Shown in pieces: positions 25,917 to 34,741 of a stretch of DNA of 64,000 nucleotides; the stretch's first letter is position 1, and each line of letters begins with the position of its first letter. The stretch spans positions 287,655 through 351,654 of the forward strand of contig JAFEBP010000004.1 of NCBI GenBank assembly GCA_018242605.1, written 5' to 3'. Source of the stretch: Planctomycetota bacterium (GTDB lineage: Bacteria; Planctomycetota; Phycisphaerae; Phycisphaerales; UBA1924). The notes beneath the pieces are model-generated. The model had not been told where the DNA came from. It was given only the letters and a program-made list of their open reading frames with translations, and did not search any database. The position numbers were made by a program, and so were the translations under genes.

Positions 25917-26846
25917 TCATTTGATCTTCTTGTCAACCGCCGATGATGCACCAGGTGCCTTGAGGGGGTTATCGGGTGGATATTCGCCCGACTCCACTTT
26001 CACCCAATCGGGTGTGCACCGCATGATCTCGGGGAAATACTCGTCCAGGAACGCCGCCGCGTATTTCGCCAGTTCTTCCGGCGATTCGACGTTCTGGCTC
26101 TTGAACTCGACCTTCATGTAGTAGGAATACGTGTCTCGCAGGTTGAACGCCAACAGGCGAACCTCCTCCGCCCGCGATACCAACCCGCCGTTGGCGATGA
26201 AGAAGTACCCCGCGTAGATCGGGTGCGCCCCTTCGCCTGAGAACTTCATCACCCGCAGCTTCACCTTGTCCGCGTCTCGCGGCAGTCGGACATAGGTCCC
26301 TTCCAGATCCGTGTACCTGGGATTCGGGTTGGTCGCGTCGGGGTTGTTGTACTGAGTCTTGGCCCTGTACACCTTGCCGCGGCCGTGCACACCCGGGGTG
26401 TCGTCCTCGAGCCAACGCGAGGTATCCACGGGAAGGGCGATGTCGCCGATGACGGACTCCAGTTGCAGACCGGCCCCGACCATGCAGCGGTCGGGCACGT
26501 GCGGGACGGTGTCGATCATCCCGGTGTAATACGCCGCGTGGAAGTCCAAACGCACCGGCTGCTGGCCCTTGGCGGGTACCTTCTGTTCGTACACGCGCGA
26601 CACGTAGTTGGTCGTGCCGAGCACTTCCTCGATCTCCGGGGCCATGCGGTAATCGGCTCCAAGGCGGATCCACGAAGGGCTCTCGGACGGGATCGCCGAG
26701 GCCTGCCGCCCGCCCTCGGCGTAGATCTTCTCCTTGCGCAGGTACAGCTTGAAGTACTTGATCCCCGCGCTCATGCCCAGCGCGGCCGATCCCAGCACGC
26801 ACAGGGCAACGAGAAACGCCGGACGCCGCAGCACGCCGAGGCTCAT
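25917..26846 (-). CDS. EpsI-like exosortase-associated protein
   Basis: This 309-residue protein has one N-terminal membrane helix (about 9-30) and a globular periplasmic domain. The segment YYTGMIDTVPHVPDRCMVG, the later PIYAGYFFIANGGLVSRAEEVR and the LRDTYSYYMKVEF stretch fit the EpsI/DUF3485 family, which is encoded beside or fused to exosortases (known). Its ATG overlaps the stop of the exosortase gene by 4 bases (ATGA), so the two are made together. The molecular role of EpsI is not established; a part in processing or polymer export is inferred. The C-terminus is lysine rich (VDKKIK). Confidence 0.68.
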   Translation of the reverse strand: MSLGVLRRPAFLVALCVLGSAALGMSAGIKYFKLYLRKEKIYAEGGRQASAIPSESPSWIRLGADYRMAPEIEEVLGTTNYVSRVYEQKVPAKGQQPVRLDFHAAYYTGMIDTVPHVPDRCMVGAGLQLESVIGDIALPVDTSRWLEDDTPGVHGRGKVYRAKTQYNNPDATNPNPRYTDLEGTYVRLPRDADKVKLRVMKFSGEGAHPIYAGYFFIANGGLVSRAEEVRLLAFNLRDTYSYYMKVEFKSQNVESPEELAKYAAAFLDEYFPEIMRCTPDWVKVESGEYPPDNPLKAPGASSAVDKKIK

Positions 26847-27805
26847 GCGGCACCCCCGGCCTTGGCCTTGGGATCATCCTGTTCGTCCACGATCCGGTTG
26901 AGCGCCCACACCACCGCCATGAACAATCCCAGGCTCGGGAAGAGCAGCAGCGTGCCGATGAGCATGTGCGCATCGCCCGCCGCGAAGTTCATGTTGATCA
27001 GGCCGAGCAGCCCCAGGGCCGCGACCCGCACCACGTTCATCAGGATCGCCACCGGCCCGGCCAGCAGCATCAGCGCGATACGCTGCCACCAGTGCCTGCA
27101 GCTCAGCAGGGCCACCGCGCCGGCGAGGGCGAAGAACGCCACGACCATCCGCATGCCGGAGCACGCCTCCGCCACGTTCATCTTGTTGCCCGCCACGGTC
27201 AGCGTGTTGCCGGATAGCTCCACGACGAACCCGAAGATCGACCCGATCACGCTCAACACCAGCCACGCGCCCTTGGAGGCCATCAGCTGCAGTTGAAACG
27301 TGATCTTGATCATGATCTGCTCGGCCAGCGTGATGCTGAACAGCAGGTACGCGATCGGCAGGAACAGGTGCCTGAAGATTCCCGTGCCCACCAGCAGCAG
27401 CGTCATCGCTCCCAGCGTGAGGACCATCGCCGCGCCCTGGAGCATGTGGTTGGGCACGCCCACCACGAAGAAGAAATAGCACATCACGCCCAGCATCATG
27501 GGCGCCAGAGCGGGCCAGAATGTCCGCGGCTGCTCGCGCAGGATCGCGTCACGCGACTTCCAGATGAGCGCCGCGCTGATCAGCGGGATCACGTACGCGT
27601 GCCCCCAGTCCTCCATCTTTTCCGAACTGTGCTCGTGCTGCTTCCAGATCCACCTGAAAAACAGCGCGATGAACGCCACGCCCAGCAGCGCCATCCCCGC
27701 CCACGCTTCGGCCGACACCCCGGCCCGCGCGGCACGCGCCCCCGACGCCGTCCTTTGGAGGGGCGCCTTCGCGGTGGTGTTCTGCTCTGTCGCGGCGGTG
27801 CTCAT
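26843..27805 (-). CDS. exosortase/archaeosortase family protein
   Basis: This is a 320-residue polytopic membrane transpeptidase-like protein. The three catalytic positions of the exosortase family are present: C215 in NVAEACSGMRMVVAF, R260 in MNVVRVAALGLL, and H280 in AAGDAHMLIGTLL. About eight membrane helices are visible after a hydrophilic N-terminus of about 30 residues. Exosortases remove C-terminal PEP-CTERM-type signals and probably attach the protein to a surface polymer (known for the family). No classical PEP-CTERM protein is encoded in the window, so its substrates are elsewhere or carry a variant signal. It is cotranslated with the EpsI-like gene. Confidence 0.9.
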   Translation of the reverse strand: MSTAATEQNTTAKAPLQRTASGARAARAGVSAEAWAGMALLGVAFIALFFRWIWKQHEHSSEKMEDWGHAYVIPLISAALIWKSRDAILREQPRTFWPALAPMMLGVMCYFFFVVGVPNHMLQGAAMVLTLGAMTLLLVGTGIFRHLFLPIAYLLFSITLAEQIMIKITFQLQLMASKGAWLVLSVIGSIFGFVVELSGNTLTVAGNKMNVAEACSGMRMVVAFFALAGAVALLSCRHWWQRIALMLLAGPVAILMNVVRVAALGLLGLINMNFAAGDAHMLIGTLLLFPSLGLFMAVVWALNRIVDEQDDPKAKAGGAA

Positions 27806-27918
27806 AACTCTTGCGGGATCCCCGGCATCCCTTCTTTCAAGTACGCGCCCCACGCCCCCGGGTTCGGGCGTACGGCGATTCCACCATTCCTGATGAACAC
27901 CGGCGGGGCTCGCCCGCC

Positions 27919-29547
27919 TTAGTTCTGGCGGACCGCCTCGGGCGGCGGCCCGAAGATGTCGTTGCCGAAGTTCCTGTCGATCACCAGGCCCCAGCCGTAG
28001 TTCACGCGGAACCCGTTGCGGATCACCGCCAGCGGGTACGCCCAGAAGTTGGTGCCGATGTTCACCCGGTCGTTGGGCTTCAAGTACACGTCCGGCTGCT
28101 GGCGCTGCGAGATCGCGCGGATGTCCAGGCGGATCGTCGCTTCGCGGTCCGTGCCGAGCATGCGGGTCAGATCGACCTTCGTCGGGATCGCGATGTCGCC
28201 GGGGCCGCCCGCGGCGTCGATCGCCCGCAGCAGCGTCATCCCGCCCGTCGAGGGAAGCTGGATCGGACCCGGACGGCCGATCTGGCCGGCCATGTACACA
28301 AAGCCGGTCGGCGGCTGGGGGATCCGGATCACATCGCCGGAGCGCACGATGATGTTGTACGCCTGATTGCCGGCCAGAAGTTGCTTGACCGGCACCTTGA
28401 TCACGCGCTGCGCCATCAGGTCCTTGGCCTTCATCGGCCCGCCCGCCGCCGCGCTGTCCGCTGCCGCCTTCGCGGCGTTGAGCTGGACCCATTTGCCGTT
28501 CAGGAACACCCAGGAGTTCGCACCGCCCGGCTGCGTGGGCGTCTTCGCGGCGGGCACGTCCACCAAGTCCACCGGCGGTGGCGCCATGTTGTCGGGCCCG
28601 GCCCGGACGGCGTATCGCACGCCCCCGCCCCCGGCGGGCATGACGCCCGGCGACGGTTGCTTCGGCGGTGCGGTGTCTTTCGCGCCCGGCCCTGTGATGT
28701 CGTTGATGACATCCAGAATGTCCTGGCCGGACTTGGGCGGCGTCTGCTGCGCCGGGAGCGGCGCGGGAGTGTTTCCGTTGGGATTCATCGGCGCCGGCGT
28801 GCCGCCCTCGGGCAACGGCCGGTCTGTCGCGGAATCGGTGAGGGCGACCTGTCGGATGACGTATATTTCGGAGACGCTCTCGTCGAACCGTCCGCCGGCG
28901 GTGATGGCCTCAAGCAAGCGGAAGTTGGAGCCCGGCACCACGTACTGCCCGCTCCGCTCGACGTTGCCCACGATGTAATACGTGTTGCCCCGTCCGTTCA
29001 CCACATTGATCTGCGCCAGCGGCGAGTTCACAAACGCTCGCATCGCCTGTTGAATGTCGTTACGGGCCTGCTCCAGCGACTTGTTGCCCACCTGCACGCG
29101 GCCCAACTGCGGCAGGTCCACCATGCCGCGGGCATCGACCACCACCTCGTAGTTCTCGGGGCGATCGGTCACGATCATGTCGTACAGCGTGATGGTCAGA
29201 GCGTCGCCCGCCGTGATGATGTACGAGGACGGCTGAGGCAAAAGGTCCTCGGCCATCGGCTCGGTGGCGGAACCAACTCCGGTGTCGTCCTCCTCGATCG
29301 CGGCGATGCGGTCCAGCACCGGCACGATCGTCGGTGTGTTTTCCCAGTTGCCGACGATGCTGGGGTTCATGAACGAATCGCGGCACCCCCCCATCAGCAG
29401 CGTCAAACCCGCCAGCGTTCCTGCCGCGGCGCGCAACGCCAACCGCCGATGGTCGCCTCGAGGCCGGGCGTCAAGGCCGGCGGGCTGATGCTCTGAGAAC
29501 CGTCCATCCGCAATCGGCTCTTTCTGCATGGCACAACTCACTGACAT
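27919..29547 (-). CDS. polysaccharide export lipoprotein, Wza-like with SLBB domains
   Basis: This is a 542-residue outer-membrane export protein. The N-terminus is arginine rich and ends in a lipobox (LTLLMGGC, Cys near residue 54), suggesting lipidation. A Poly_export domain follows (YIITAGDALTITLYDMI ... VDLPQLGRVQVGNKSLEQAR). An SLBB segment comes next (YYIVGNVERSGQYVVPGSNF), then a long Pro/Ala-rich insertion (about 255-370) and a second SLBB-like segment (FVYMAGQIGRPGPIQLPSTG). It forms the channel through which the exopolysaccharide leaves the cell. The ATG at 29547 is preferred: GAGGG lies 7 bases upstream. It is the first gene of the minus-strand operon, so the leader before it may control the whole set. 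Confidence 0.86.
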   Translation of the reverse strand: MSVSCAMQKEPIADGRFSEHQPAGLDARPRGDHRRLALRAAAGTLAGLTLLMGGCRDSFMNPSIVGNWENTPTIVPVLDRIAAIEEDDTGVGSATEPMAEDLLPQPSSYIITAGDALTITLYDMIVTDRPENYEVVVDARGMVDLPQLGRVQVGNKSLEQARNDIQQAMRAFVNSPLAQINVVNGRGNTYYIVGNVERSGQYVVPGSNFRLLEAITAGGRFDESVSEIYVIRQVALTDSATDRPLPEGGTPAPMNPNGNTPAPLPAQQTPPKSGQDILDVINDITGPGAKDTAPPKQPSPGVMPAGGGGVRYAVRAGPDNMAPPPVDLVDVPAAKTPTQPGGANSWVFLNGKWVQLNAAKAAADSAAAGGPMKAKDLMAQRVIKVPVKQLLAGNQAYNIIVRSGDVIRIPQPPTGFVYMAGQIGRPGPIQLPSTGGMTLLRAIDAAGGPGDIAIPTKVDLTRMLGTDREATIRLDIRAISQRQQPDVYLKPNDRVNIGTNFWAYPLAVIRNGFRVNYGWGLVIDRNFGNDIFGPPPEAVRQN

Positions 29548-29987
29548 AAGTAACCCTCTCGCCCGAGAAAACACCCGAACCCGGGTCGGGCGCAGTTTAG
29601 ACCGATAACACAAACCCCGTCCCTGAACGGGTGCGACAAGGGTAGCAACCTTCCAAACAGAATACTCCCGGCATGGCCGGCGAAGGTGGAACTACACATG
29701 CCGGGAACATCCTTGGTTCCCGGACGGTCTGCATCGACCGAGAAGGTAGGGCGCAATGAACGGGAAGTGAGATTTTCGCGCTGCGCCGCAGCCCCTTGAT
29801 CAAGCCAGATTCCGCCGGGATATTGGACTCACCGGGCTATGGTGTCCTGCCCTCTCTCCGAAAGCCCACCTACGTCGGTGGCACCGAGATTGTTTGGATA
29901 ACCGCCGAATAGGCGGGTGAATTCCTCAACTACGAACCGACGGGCTCGCCATCCAAGTTGGTGCCACGCGTTCCCTACCATTCCTCG
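29548..29987. promoter_or_regulatory. 440-base divergent region with structured leader of the exopolysaccharide operon
   Basis: This gene-free stretch separates the minus-strand exopolysaccharide operon from lipA. On the minus strand it carries two overlapping perfect hairpins. One pairs 29701-29708 with 29716-29723 (8 bp); the other pairs 29666-29675 with 29697-29706 (10 bp). They share bases 29701-29706 and cannot form together. A third hairpin (5 bp, CCCGT/ACGGG around 29617-29633) lies nearer the gene. I saw no canonical promoter pair and no match to the c-di-GMP riboswitch consensus. A regulatory role is inferred. Confidence 0.5.
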
Positions 29988-31112
29988 ATGACGCCCCCGA
30001 ACGACCAGACCATTGCCCGGGTTCTTGCCCGGCACCCGCGCCCGCTGGGGGGCGATCCGCTCCGCGTCGTCGACCCGCCGATCGTGAGCCTCAGTGGCAT
30101 GATCCTCAATAATACCGGAGAGAAGGACCAGATCGCCGTGAAGCGCAAACCTTCATGGCTGCGAGCCAAGGTCCCCGGCGGCGCCGAGTACTCCAAGCTC
30201 AAATCGGTCCTGAACGACAACCGCCTTTTCACAGTCTGCGAAGAGGCCGGCTGCCCCAACATGGGTGAATGCTGGTCCCGCGGCGTCGCCACCATCATGA
30301 TCCTGGGCGACACCTGCACCCGCGCTTGCGGTTTCTGCAATGTGAAGACCGGCCGCCCACCCACTCTGGACAAAGACGAACCCCGCCGCGTCGCCGAGAG
30401 TCTCGCGATCATGCAACAGGGCGCCGGGCTCAAGCACATCGTCATTACCAGTGTCAACCGAGACGAACTCCAGGACGGGGGCGCGGGCATCTGGGCGGAG
30501 ACCATCATCCGCGCCAAGGAAGCTTGCCCGGGAATGAGCATCGAGGTGCTCATTCCGGACTTTGAGGGCAACTGGGGCGCTCTCCAGATGGTCATCGACG
30601 CTCGGCCGCACATCATCAACCACAACCTTGAGACCGTGCGGCGGATGTACCCCGCCGTCCGACCCAGCGCCAAGTTCGACCGGTCGCTGGAACTGCTCCG
30701 CCGCGTGAAGGAGCAGGGCCTGGTCGCCAAGACCGGCATCATGGTGGGTATCGGCGAACGCGACGAAGAGGTGCTGGCGCTGCTCGACGAGGTGCAAGCC
30801 AGGACCGCGGCGTCCAACGGTCAGCAACCTGTCTGCGATGCCGCGAATACCCAGACAAGCCAGGGCGCGTCCATGAAGACCGATTCGTGCGATATCCTGA
30901 CGATCGGCCAGTACCTGCAGCCCACGAGAAACCACCTGCCCATCGACCGCTGGGTCACCCCCGAGCAGTTCGCCCACTTCAAGGAAGAAGGTCTGCGGCG
31001 CGGCTTCAAAGTGGTCGAGAGCGGGCCGCTCGTCCGCAGCAGCTACCACGCCGACCATCAGGCGGATGTGCTCACCGAGATCGGCGCCGAGCGCGACGCG
31101 GCCCGCGTCTGA
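29988..31112 (+). CDS. lipA: lipoyl synthase
   Basis: This 374-residue radical SAM enzyme inserts two sulfurs into octanoyl groups on lipoyl carrier domains. The SAM cluster cysteines are C110, C114 and C117 (CTRACGFC); the auxiliary cluster cysteines are C84, C89 and C95 ([12 protein letters not shown]). The C-terminal RSSYHA supplies the serine ligand. Family blocks such as [16 protein letters not shown] and [15 protein letters not shown] are intact. An insertion of about 25 residues (roughly 271-300, Asn/Gln/Ser rich, with an extra cysteine) splits the usual loop before [12 protein letters not shown]. The N-terminus is extended by about 50 residues compared with short LipA proteins. It may serve with lpdA (52 kb) in 2-oxoacid dehydrogenase function. 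Confidence 0.95.
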   Translation: MTPPNDQTIARVLARHPRPLGGDPLRVVDPPIVSLSGMILNNTGEKDQIAVKRKPSWLRAKVPGGAEYSKLKSVLNDNRLFTVCEEAGCPNMGECWSRGVATIMILGDTCTRACGFCNVKTGRPPTLDKDEPRRVAESLAIMQQGAGLKHIVITSVNRDELQDGGAGIWAETIIRAKEACPGMSIEVLIPDFEGNWGALQMVIDARPHIINHNLETVRRMYPAVRPSAKFDRSLELLRRVKEQGLVAKTGIMVGIGERDEEVLALLDEVQARTAASNGQQPVCDAANTQTSQGASMKTDSCDILTIGQYLQPTRNHLPIDRWVTPEQFAHFKEEGLRRGFKVVESGPLVRSSYHADHQADVLTEIGAERDAARV

Positions 31113-31315
31113 TCAACGCCACATTCTTTTTTTCTCCGGTATCAGGGTGAGTAGACCCCGCCTCATTACCTTGGGGTCCGGAAGTGGCCGCTCCCGAACC
31201 CACGAAGTCCCGCACAGACTGCCGGTCGATTCACTCGCCGCATGCGTTCGGCGCACACATCTACTGCTCGCGTCGGGCTCCACACCCCCGCCGCGGCACG
31301 AAAGAGAGAACTCCC

Positions 31316-33268
31316 ATGCAACACCCGCGCTCCCCGTTCCTCGTCGCGTTGGCGTCCGTATGCGCGCTGTCGTGCGCTGCGCTCGCTCAGACCGGCTACT
31401 CAATTACAGGCGGCCTGAGCAACTTTGACTGCGGAAACCACTGCGATGATCCGTGCGACGAGTTCGAAATCGAAATCGAGGGCATTCATCCAGAGGACGT
31501 CACCGGTTGCTATCGCAACGGCAACTACGGCTCGCCCCGCGTTGTGCTCTCCTCCGACGGCACGTTCACGATCATCGACTATCGCAATCCCATGCACCTG
31601 ACCGCCGTCGGCGCCATCGAGCACTTCGGCGTGCAGTTGCGTGGCCTGAGCGCCTCGAACGCCATCAGAGTCCGCTGGATGCGAGGCGGCGCCCCGGCCA
31701 CCGTCAACGGCCGCGTGCCTGTCCCCGGCGGCGGCAGCGCCCCCGCGACGCAGCCGATGCTCCCTTCCATCACCGCGGACATGACCACCGCGAGCACGGG
31801 CGGTGACGGCATCGCATTCTCCGTCACCAACAACGACCCGGCCCAGTTCATCTGGATCAAACGCCGCGCCCGCATCATGGCCGGCGTCAACGTGCCGCTC
31901 GACGCGCTGATGACCGGCGATCCGGTCGTCACGCAGAGCGTCCCGATCGACACCGCCCCGTTGCTGCTGGGCCCCGGTGAGACCGCCACCATGGTCTCGG
32001 ATCTCGTGGAGGTTGAAGACAACCAGAGCGCGGTCTTCGCGGCCCAGTACTTCCAGGACCTGGGCAACGTGGGCCCCTTCAACAACTCGCACACGCTGGG
32101 CCCCGAGCTCGGCAATGTCATGACCGCCGCCATCGCCAGCCCCGGCACAGGGTGCGAGTTCTCCAGCCCCGTCATTTTGGTGCAGCCCGTCACCACCGAC
32201 GCGCCGGCCGGCCGCAGCGTTGACCTTCGCGTCGACGCCGACGGCAACGACATGACTCTGTTGTACCAGTGGATCAAGGACGGGCAGGAACTCACCAACG
32301 ACAGCCAGTTCCACGGCGTCACCACCGACGAGCTCTCGATCGACTCGCTCAACGCCGCGACTGAAGGCTTTTACGCGGTCCGCATCAGCAACGCGTGCGG
32401 TACCGTGCTCTCCGATTCGGCCCTGGTCTTCATCACCGGCCACAACTACATCGCCGCGCCGCTGGGCGCCAGCGCAACGCCCGCGGCGCAAACAATCTTC
32501 CCGGGCGACTCCATCTACCTCTCGGGCACCGGCGCCTTGGTGCCCGCGGGCACCACCTATCACTGGAAGCACAACGGCGTGCTCATCAACGAAGGGGCTC
32601 ACGGCGCCTCGGGCGGCGGGGGCGACGTCATCGGAGCCTCCGGGCTGGTCAGCAACCTGCCGGTGGACCTGGTGATCGACAGCGCCCAACTCAGCGACGG
32701 CGGCGAGTACGTGCTGATCTTCAGCAACCCCAGCGGCACCGCCTCCAGCAGCCCGGTGACAGTCACTGTGAGCGATCAGTGCGGCCCGGTCTACTCGGCC
32801 CAGCCGGCATCCTTCACCACCTGCTCCGCGGGCATCGGCTACTTCGCGGTCTCCGCCACCGGCGCGGGCACGCTCAACTACGAATGGCAGATCGAGAACA
32901 CGCCGGGCGCCTGGTCGCCCCTGGGCGACACGCCGGTCGATGTGAGTTGCGAGAGCGGCGGCGGATCGCTGGCCTTCGCCGTCCCCTCCAACTCTCCGGA
33001 GATCCTGGTGGGCGTCGGCACGTGCGCCGGGTCCTTCAACGTCCGCTGCGTCGCCTCCGATGATTGCGGCGCCACCGCCAGCGACCCCGCCACGCTCACC
33101 GTCTGCCTCGCCGACTTCAACTGCGACGGCGGCGTGGACGGCGCCGATGTCGAAGCGTTCTTTACCTCCTGGGAAACCGGCGACACCACCGCCGACCTGA
33201 ACGCGGACGGCGGCGTCGACGGCGGCGACGTTGAGTTCTTCTTCACCCGCTGGGGCGGCGGCTGCTAA
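31316..33268 (+). CDS. secreted Ig-like protein with GC-type dockerin tail
   Basis: This 650-residue protein has a signal peptide (1-24, ending CAALAQ). The following region is rich in beta residues and cysteines (NFDCGNHCDDPCDEFEIE), then come two or three Ig-like repeats; LLYQWIKDGQELTNDSQF and TYHWKHNGVLINEG each carry the WIKDG-type core. The C-terminal 55 residues form two calcium-loop repeats, DFNCDGGVDGADVEAFFTSW and DLNADGGVDGGDVEFFFTRW, and the chain ends in Gly-Cys. This is the GC-type dockerin anchor known from planctomycetes. Function is probably as a surface or extracellular protein; there is no enzymatic motif. The ATG at 31316 is chosen for its signal peptide and the GAGAG upstream. 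Confidence 0.82.
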   Translation: MQHPRSPFLVALASVCALSCAALAQTGYSITGGLSNFDCGNHCDDPCDEFEIEIEGIHPEDVTGCYRNGNYGSPRVVLSSDGTFTIIDYRNPMHLTAVGAIEHFGVQLRGLSASNAIRVRWMRGGAPATVNGRVPVPGGGSAPATQPMLPSITADMTTASTGGDGIAFSVTNNDPAQFIWIKRRARIMAGVNVPLDALMTGDPVVTQSVPIDTAPLLLGPGETATMVSDLVEVEDNQSAVFAAQYFQDLGNVGPFNNSHTLGPELGNVMTAAIASPGTGCEFSSPVILVQPVTTDAPAGRSVDLRVDADGNDMTLLYQWIKDGQELTNDSQFHGVTTDELSIDSLNAATEGFYAVRISNACGTVLSDSALVFITGHNYIAAPLGASATPAAQTIFPGDSIYLSGTGALVPAGTTYHWKHNGVLINEGAHGASGGGGDVIGASGLVSNLPVDLVIDSAQLSDGGEYVLIFSNPSGTASSSPVTVTVSDQCGPVYSAQPASFTTCSAGIGYFAVSATGAGTLNYEWQIENTPGAWSPLGDTPVDVSCESGGGSLAFAVPSNSPEILVGVGTCAGSFNVRCVASDDCGATASDPATLTVCLADFNCDGGVDGADVEAFFTSWETGDTTADLNADGGVDGGDVEFFFTRWGGGC

Positions 33269-33422
33269 ATCAGCCACTTCCGGCGAACCTATCCCACATC
33301 CGCGCCCTGTGCTGCGACTCTTGTTGCGCCGGGGCGTGGTTTTTTTGCCCTCGGGAAGCGCGTTTCTCGCATCTACAGTCGTACGAACGCTCCGCCACCG
33401 CCCCTCGTCCCAGACCCCTCGC

Positions 33423-33839
33423 GTGCATACACCCCTCACAGACTCAGAGTTCCTGGACCGCTTCGACTCTGCGCGGCTCCCCGGCCCCGACTGGACGCAC
33501 GAAGCCCACGTCCGTGCCGCCTGGCTCTACCTGCGACAACACCAGCTCGACGAAGCGCACATTCTCATCCGCGTTCGCATCATTCGACTTAACGCGTTCC
33601 ACAACCTCAACGAAACCCCGCAGCACGGCTACCACGACACCCTGACCAGAGTCATGCTCATGCTCGTCCGCCACGCCATGGCCGGAGATCCCAGCGCGGA
33701 CTCGCTCACGTTTGCACGCCGCCACGCCGCGGCGATCGGAAAGGAGGCCGTGCTGCGGCACTACTCGCGGGACCTCGTCAACTCCGCCGCCGCGAGGGCC
33801 AGATTTATCGAACCCGACCTCGCCCCGCTCCCCACCTGA
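33423..33839 (+). CDS. conserved hypothetical protein (WTHEAH...GYHDTLT type)
   Basis: This is a 138-residue protein of an uncharacterised helical family that I recognise only by pattern: PDWTHEAHVRAAWLYLRQH near the start, RIIRLNAFHNLNETPQHGYH in the middle, then DTLTRVMLMLVRHAM. The conserved histidines and tryptophan suggest a small metal- or ligand-binding fold, but this is speculation. It has no signal peptide. The GTG start is used because the frame upstream of it reads as low-complexity arginine/proline sequence. The HD-GYP gene begins 20 bases downstream, so they may share a transcript. Confidence 0.65.
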   Translation: MHTPLTDSEFLDRFDSARLPGPDWTHEAHVRAAWLYLRQHQLDEAHILIRVRIIRLNAFHNLNETPQHGYHDTLTRVMLMLVRHAMAGDPSADSLTFARRHAAAIGKEAVLRHYSRDLVNSAAARARFIEPDLAPLPT

Positions 33840-33859
33840 ACCGCGTTACCCTTCCTCTC

Positions 33860-34516
33860 GTGGACCCTGAAATCGTCGAAGCTCTCGTCGGCGTACTCGA
33901 GGCCAAGGACCTGTGCACCGCGGCGCACTCCTGGCGGGTGATCCTCTACGCCCGCGCCATGGCCGAGGCCGCGGGACTGGATCACGCGATGATCCTGCGC
34001 ATCACCTACGGCGCGGCCCTGCACGACGTCGGCAAGATCGATGTCCCCGACGAGATCATCCTGAAGCCCGGCCCGCTCACCGACGCCGAGTTCACCGTGA
34101 TGAAGACCCACGCCGCCCTCGGCCACGAACGCCTCGTCCGCATGGGCGAAACCGACGACGTCGTGCTCTCCCTGGTCCGCCACCACCACGAACGCTGGGA
34201 CGGCAAGGGTTACCCCGACCAACTTTCCGGCGTCGACATCCCCATCGCCCCGCGCATGTTCGCCGTCATCGACAGTTTCGATGCCATGACCAGTGTGCGC
34301 CCCTACCGCACCGACATCGGGCCCGACGCCGCCAAACGCGCCATCGACGAGCTCGCCGCCGGCGCGGGCACCCGCTACGCCACCGACGCTGTCACCCTTT
34401 TCACCGCGCTCTTCAGCCGCGGCGGGCTCAACTGGATCCTCGAGTACTTCAACGACACATGCCCGGTGCCGGATTACAGCGAACTAGCCGCCCTGGAAAA
34501 AATCCGTGGCGGCTAA
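33860..34516 (+). CDS. HD-GYP domain protein, probable c-di-GMP phosphodiesterase
   Basis: This 218-residue protein is made of essentially one HD-GYP domain, with no visible sensor or receiver. Metal-binding residues are intact: H55/D56 in GAALHDVGKIDVPDEI, H84 (MKTHAALGHE), H108-H110 in HHHERWDGKGYP, and D137 in IDSFDAM. The GYP triplet is at 117-119. HD-GYP enzymes hydrolyse c-di-GMP (known). It pairs conceptually with the PilZ protein at 1.3 kb and with the exopolysaccharide genes, but no direct link is shown. It starts with GTG. It converges on the second dockerin-tailed gene. Confidence 0.88.
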   Translation: MDPEIVEALVGVLEAKDLCTAAHSWRVILYARAMAEAAGLDHAMILRITYGAALHDVGKIDVPDEIILKPGPLTDAEFTVMKTHAALGHERLVRMGETDDVVLSLVRHHHERWDGKGYPDQLSGVDIPIAPRMFAVIDSFDAMTSVRPYRTDIGPDAAKRAIDELAAGAGTRYATDAVTLFTALFSRGGLNWILEYFNDTCPVPDYSELAALEKIRGG

Positions 34517-34648
34517 CGCGGCGTGGCGCGCGTGCCTGCGGTCCCAAGCAGTCATCTGACCGGCCACGCCGCCGAGCGCACCATCCCGCCAGATCCGGCC
34601 GGTATTTCCGTTCAGACACACGCTCGTCGCCGACGCACGGTCGGCCGC

Positions 34649-34687
34649 CGGCGGCCATCGGGGGGAGTGTGCCGCCGATGGCCGCCG
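34649..34687. repeat. 13-bp inverted repeat between convergent genes
   Basis: Bases 34649-34661 are a perfect reverse complement of 34675-34687, with a 13-base loop between. The repeat sits in the 225-base gap between two convergent genes (HD-GYP and a dockerin-tailed protein). No T-run follows on either strand, so it is not a canonical intrinsic terminator. It may still act as a bidirectional transcription block or mRNA 3' stabiliser. Confidence 0.6.
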
Positions 34688-34741
34688 TGCAGCGCCGACT
34701 TTGGCTCGCGGCGGCCTTGATCACCAAGTCCGAGCGGCGTC

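Noticed and set aside
27811-29496. 561-codon plus-strand open frame opposite the Wza-like gene
   Set aside because: It is a shadow of the lipoprotein gene; its translation is rich in His/Arg/Val and shows no family.
29538-29803. Short minus-strand reading frames in the exopolysaccharide leader
   Set aside because: They overlap the hairpins, lack ribosome sites and show no conserved features.
31095-31133. Hairpin and T7 run after lipA
   Set aside because: A 6-bp stem (31095-31100 with 31104-31109) and seven Ts at 31127-31133 are 17 bases apart, too far for an intrinsic terminator.
31400-33439. 679-codon minus-strand open frame opposite the first dockerin gene
   Set aside because: It is antisense to a protein with signal peptide, Ig repeats and a dockerin tail; the translation is low-complexity Val/Gly/Asp/Arg.
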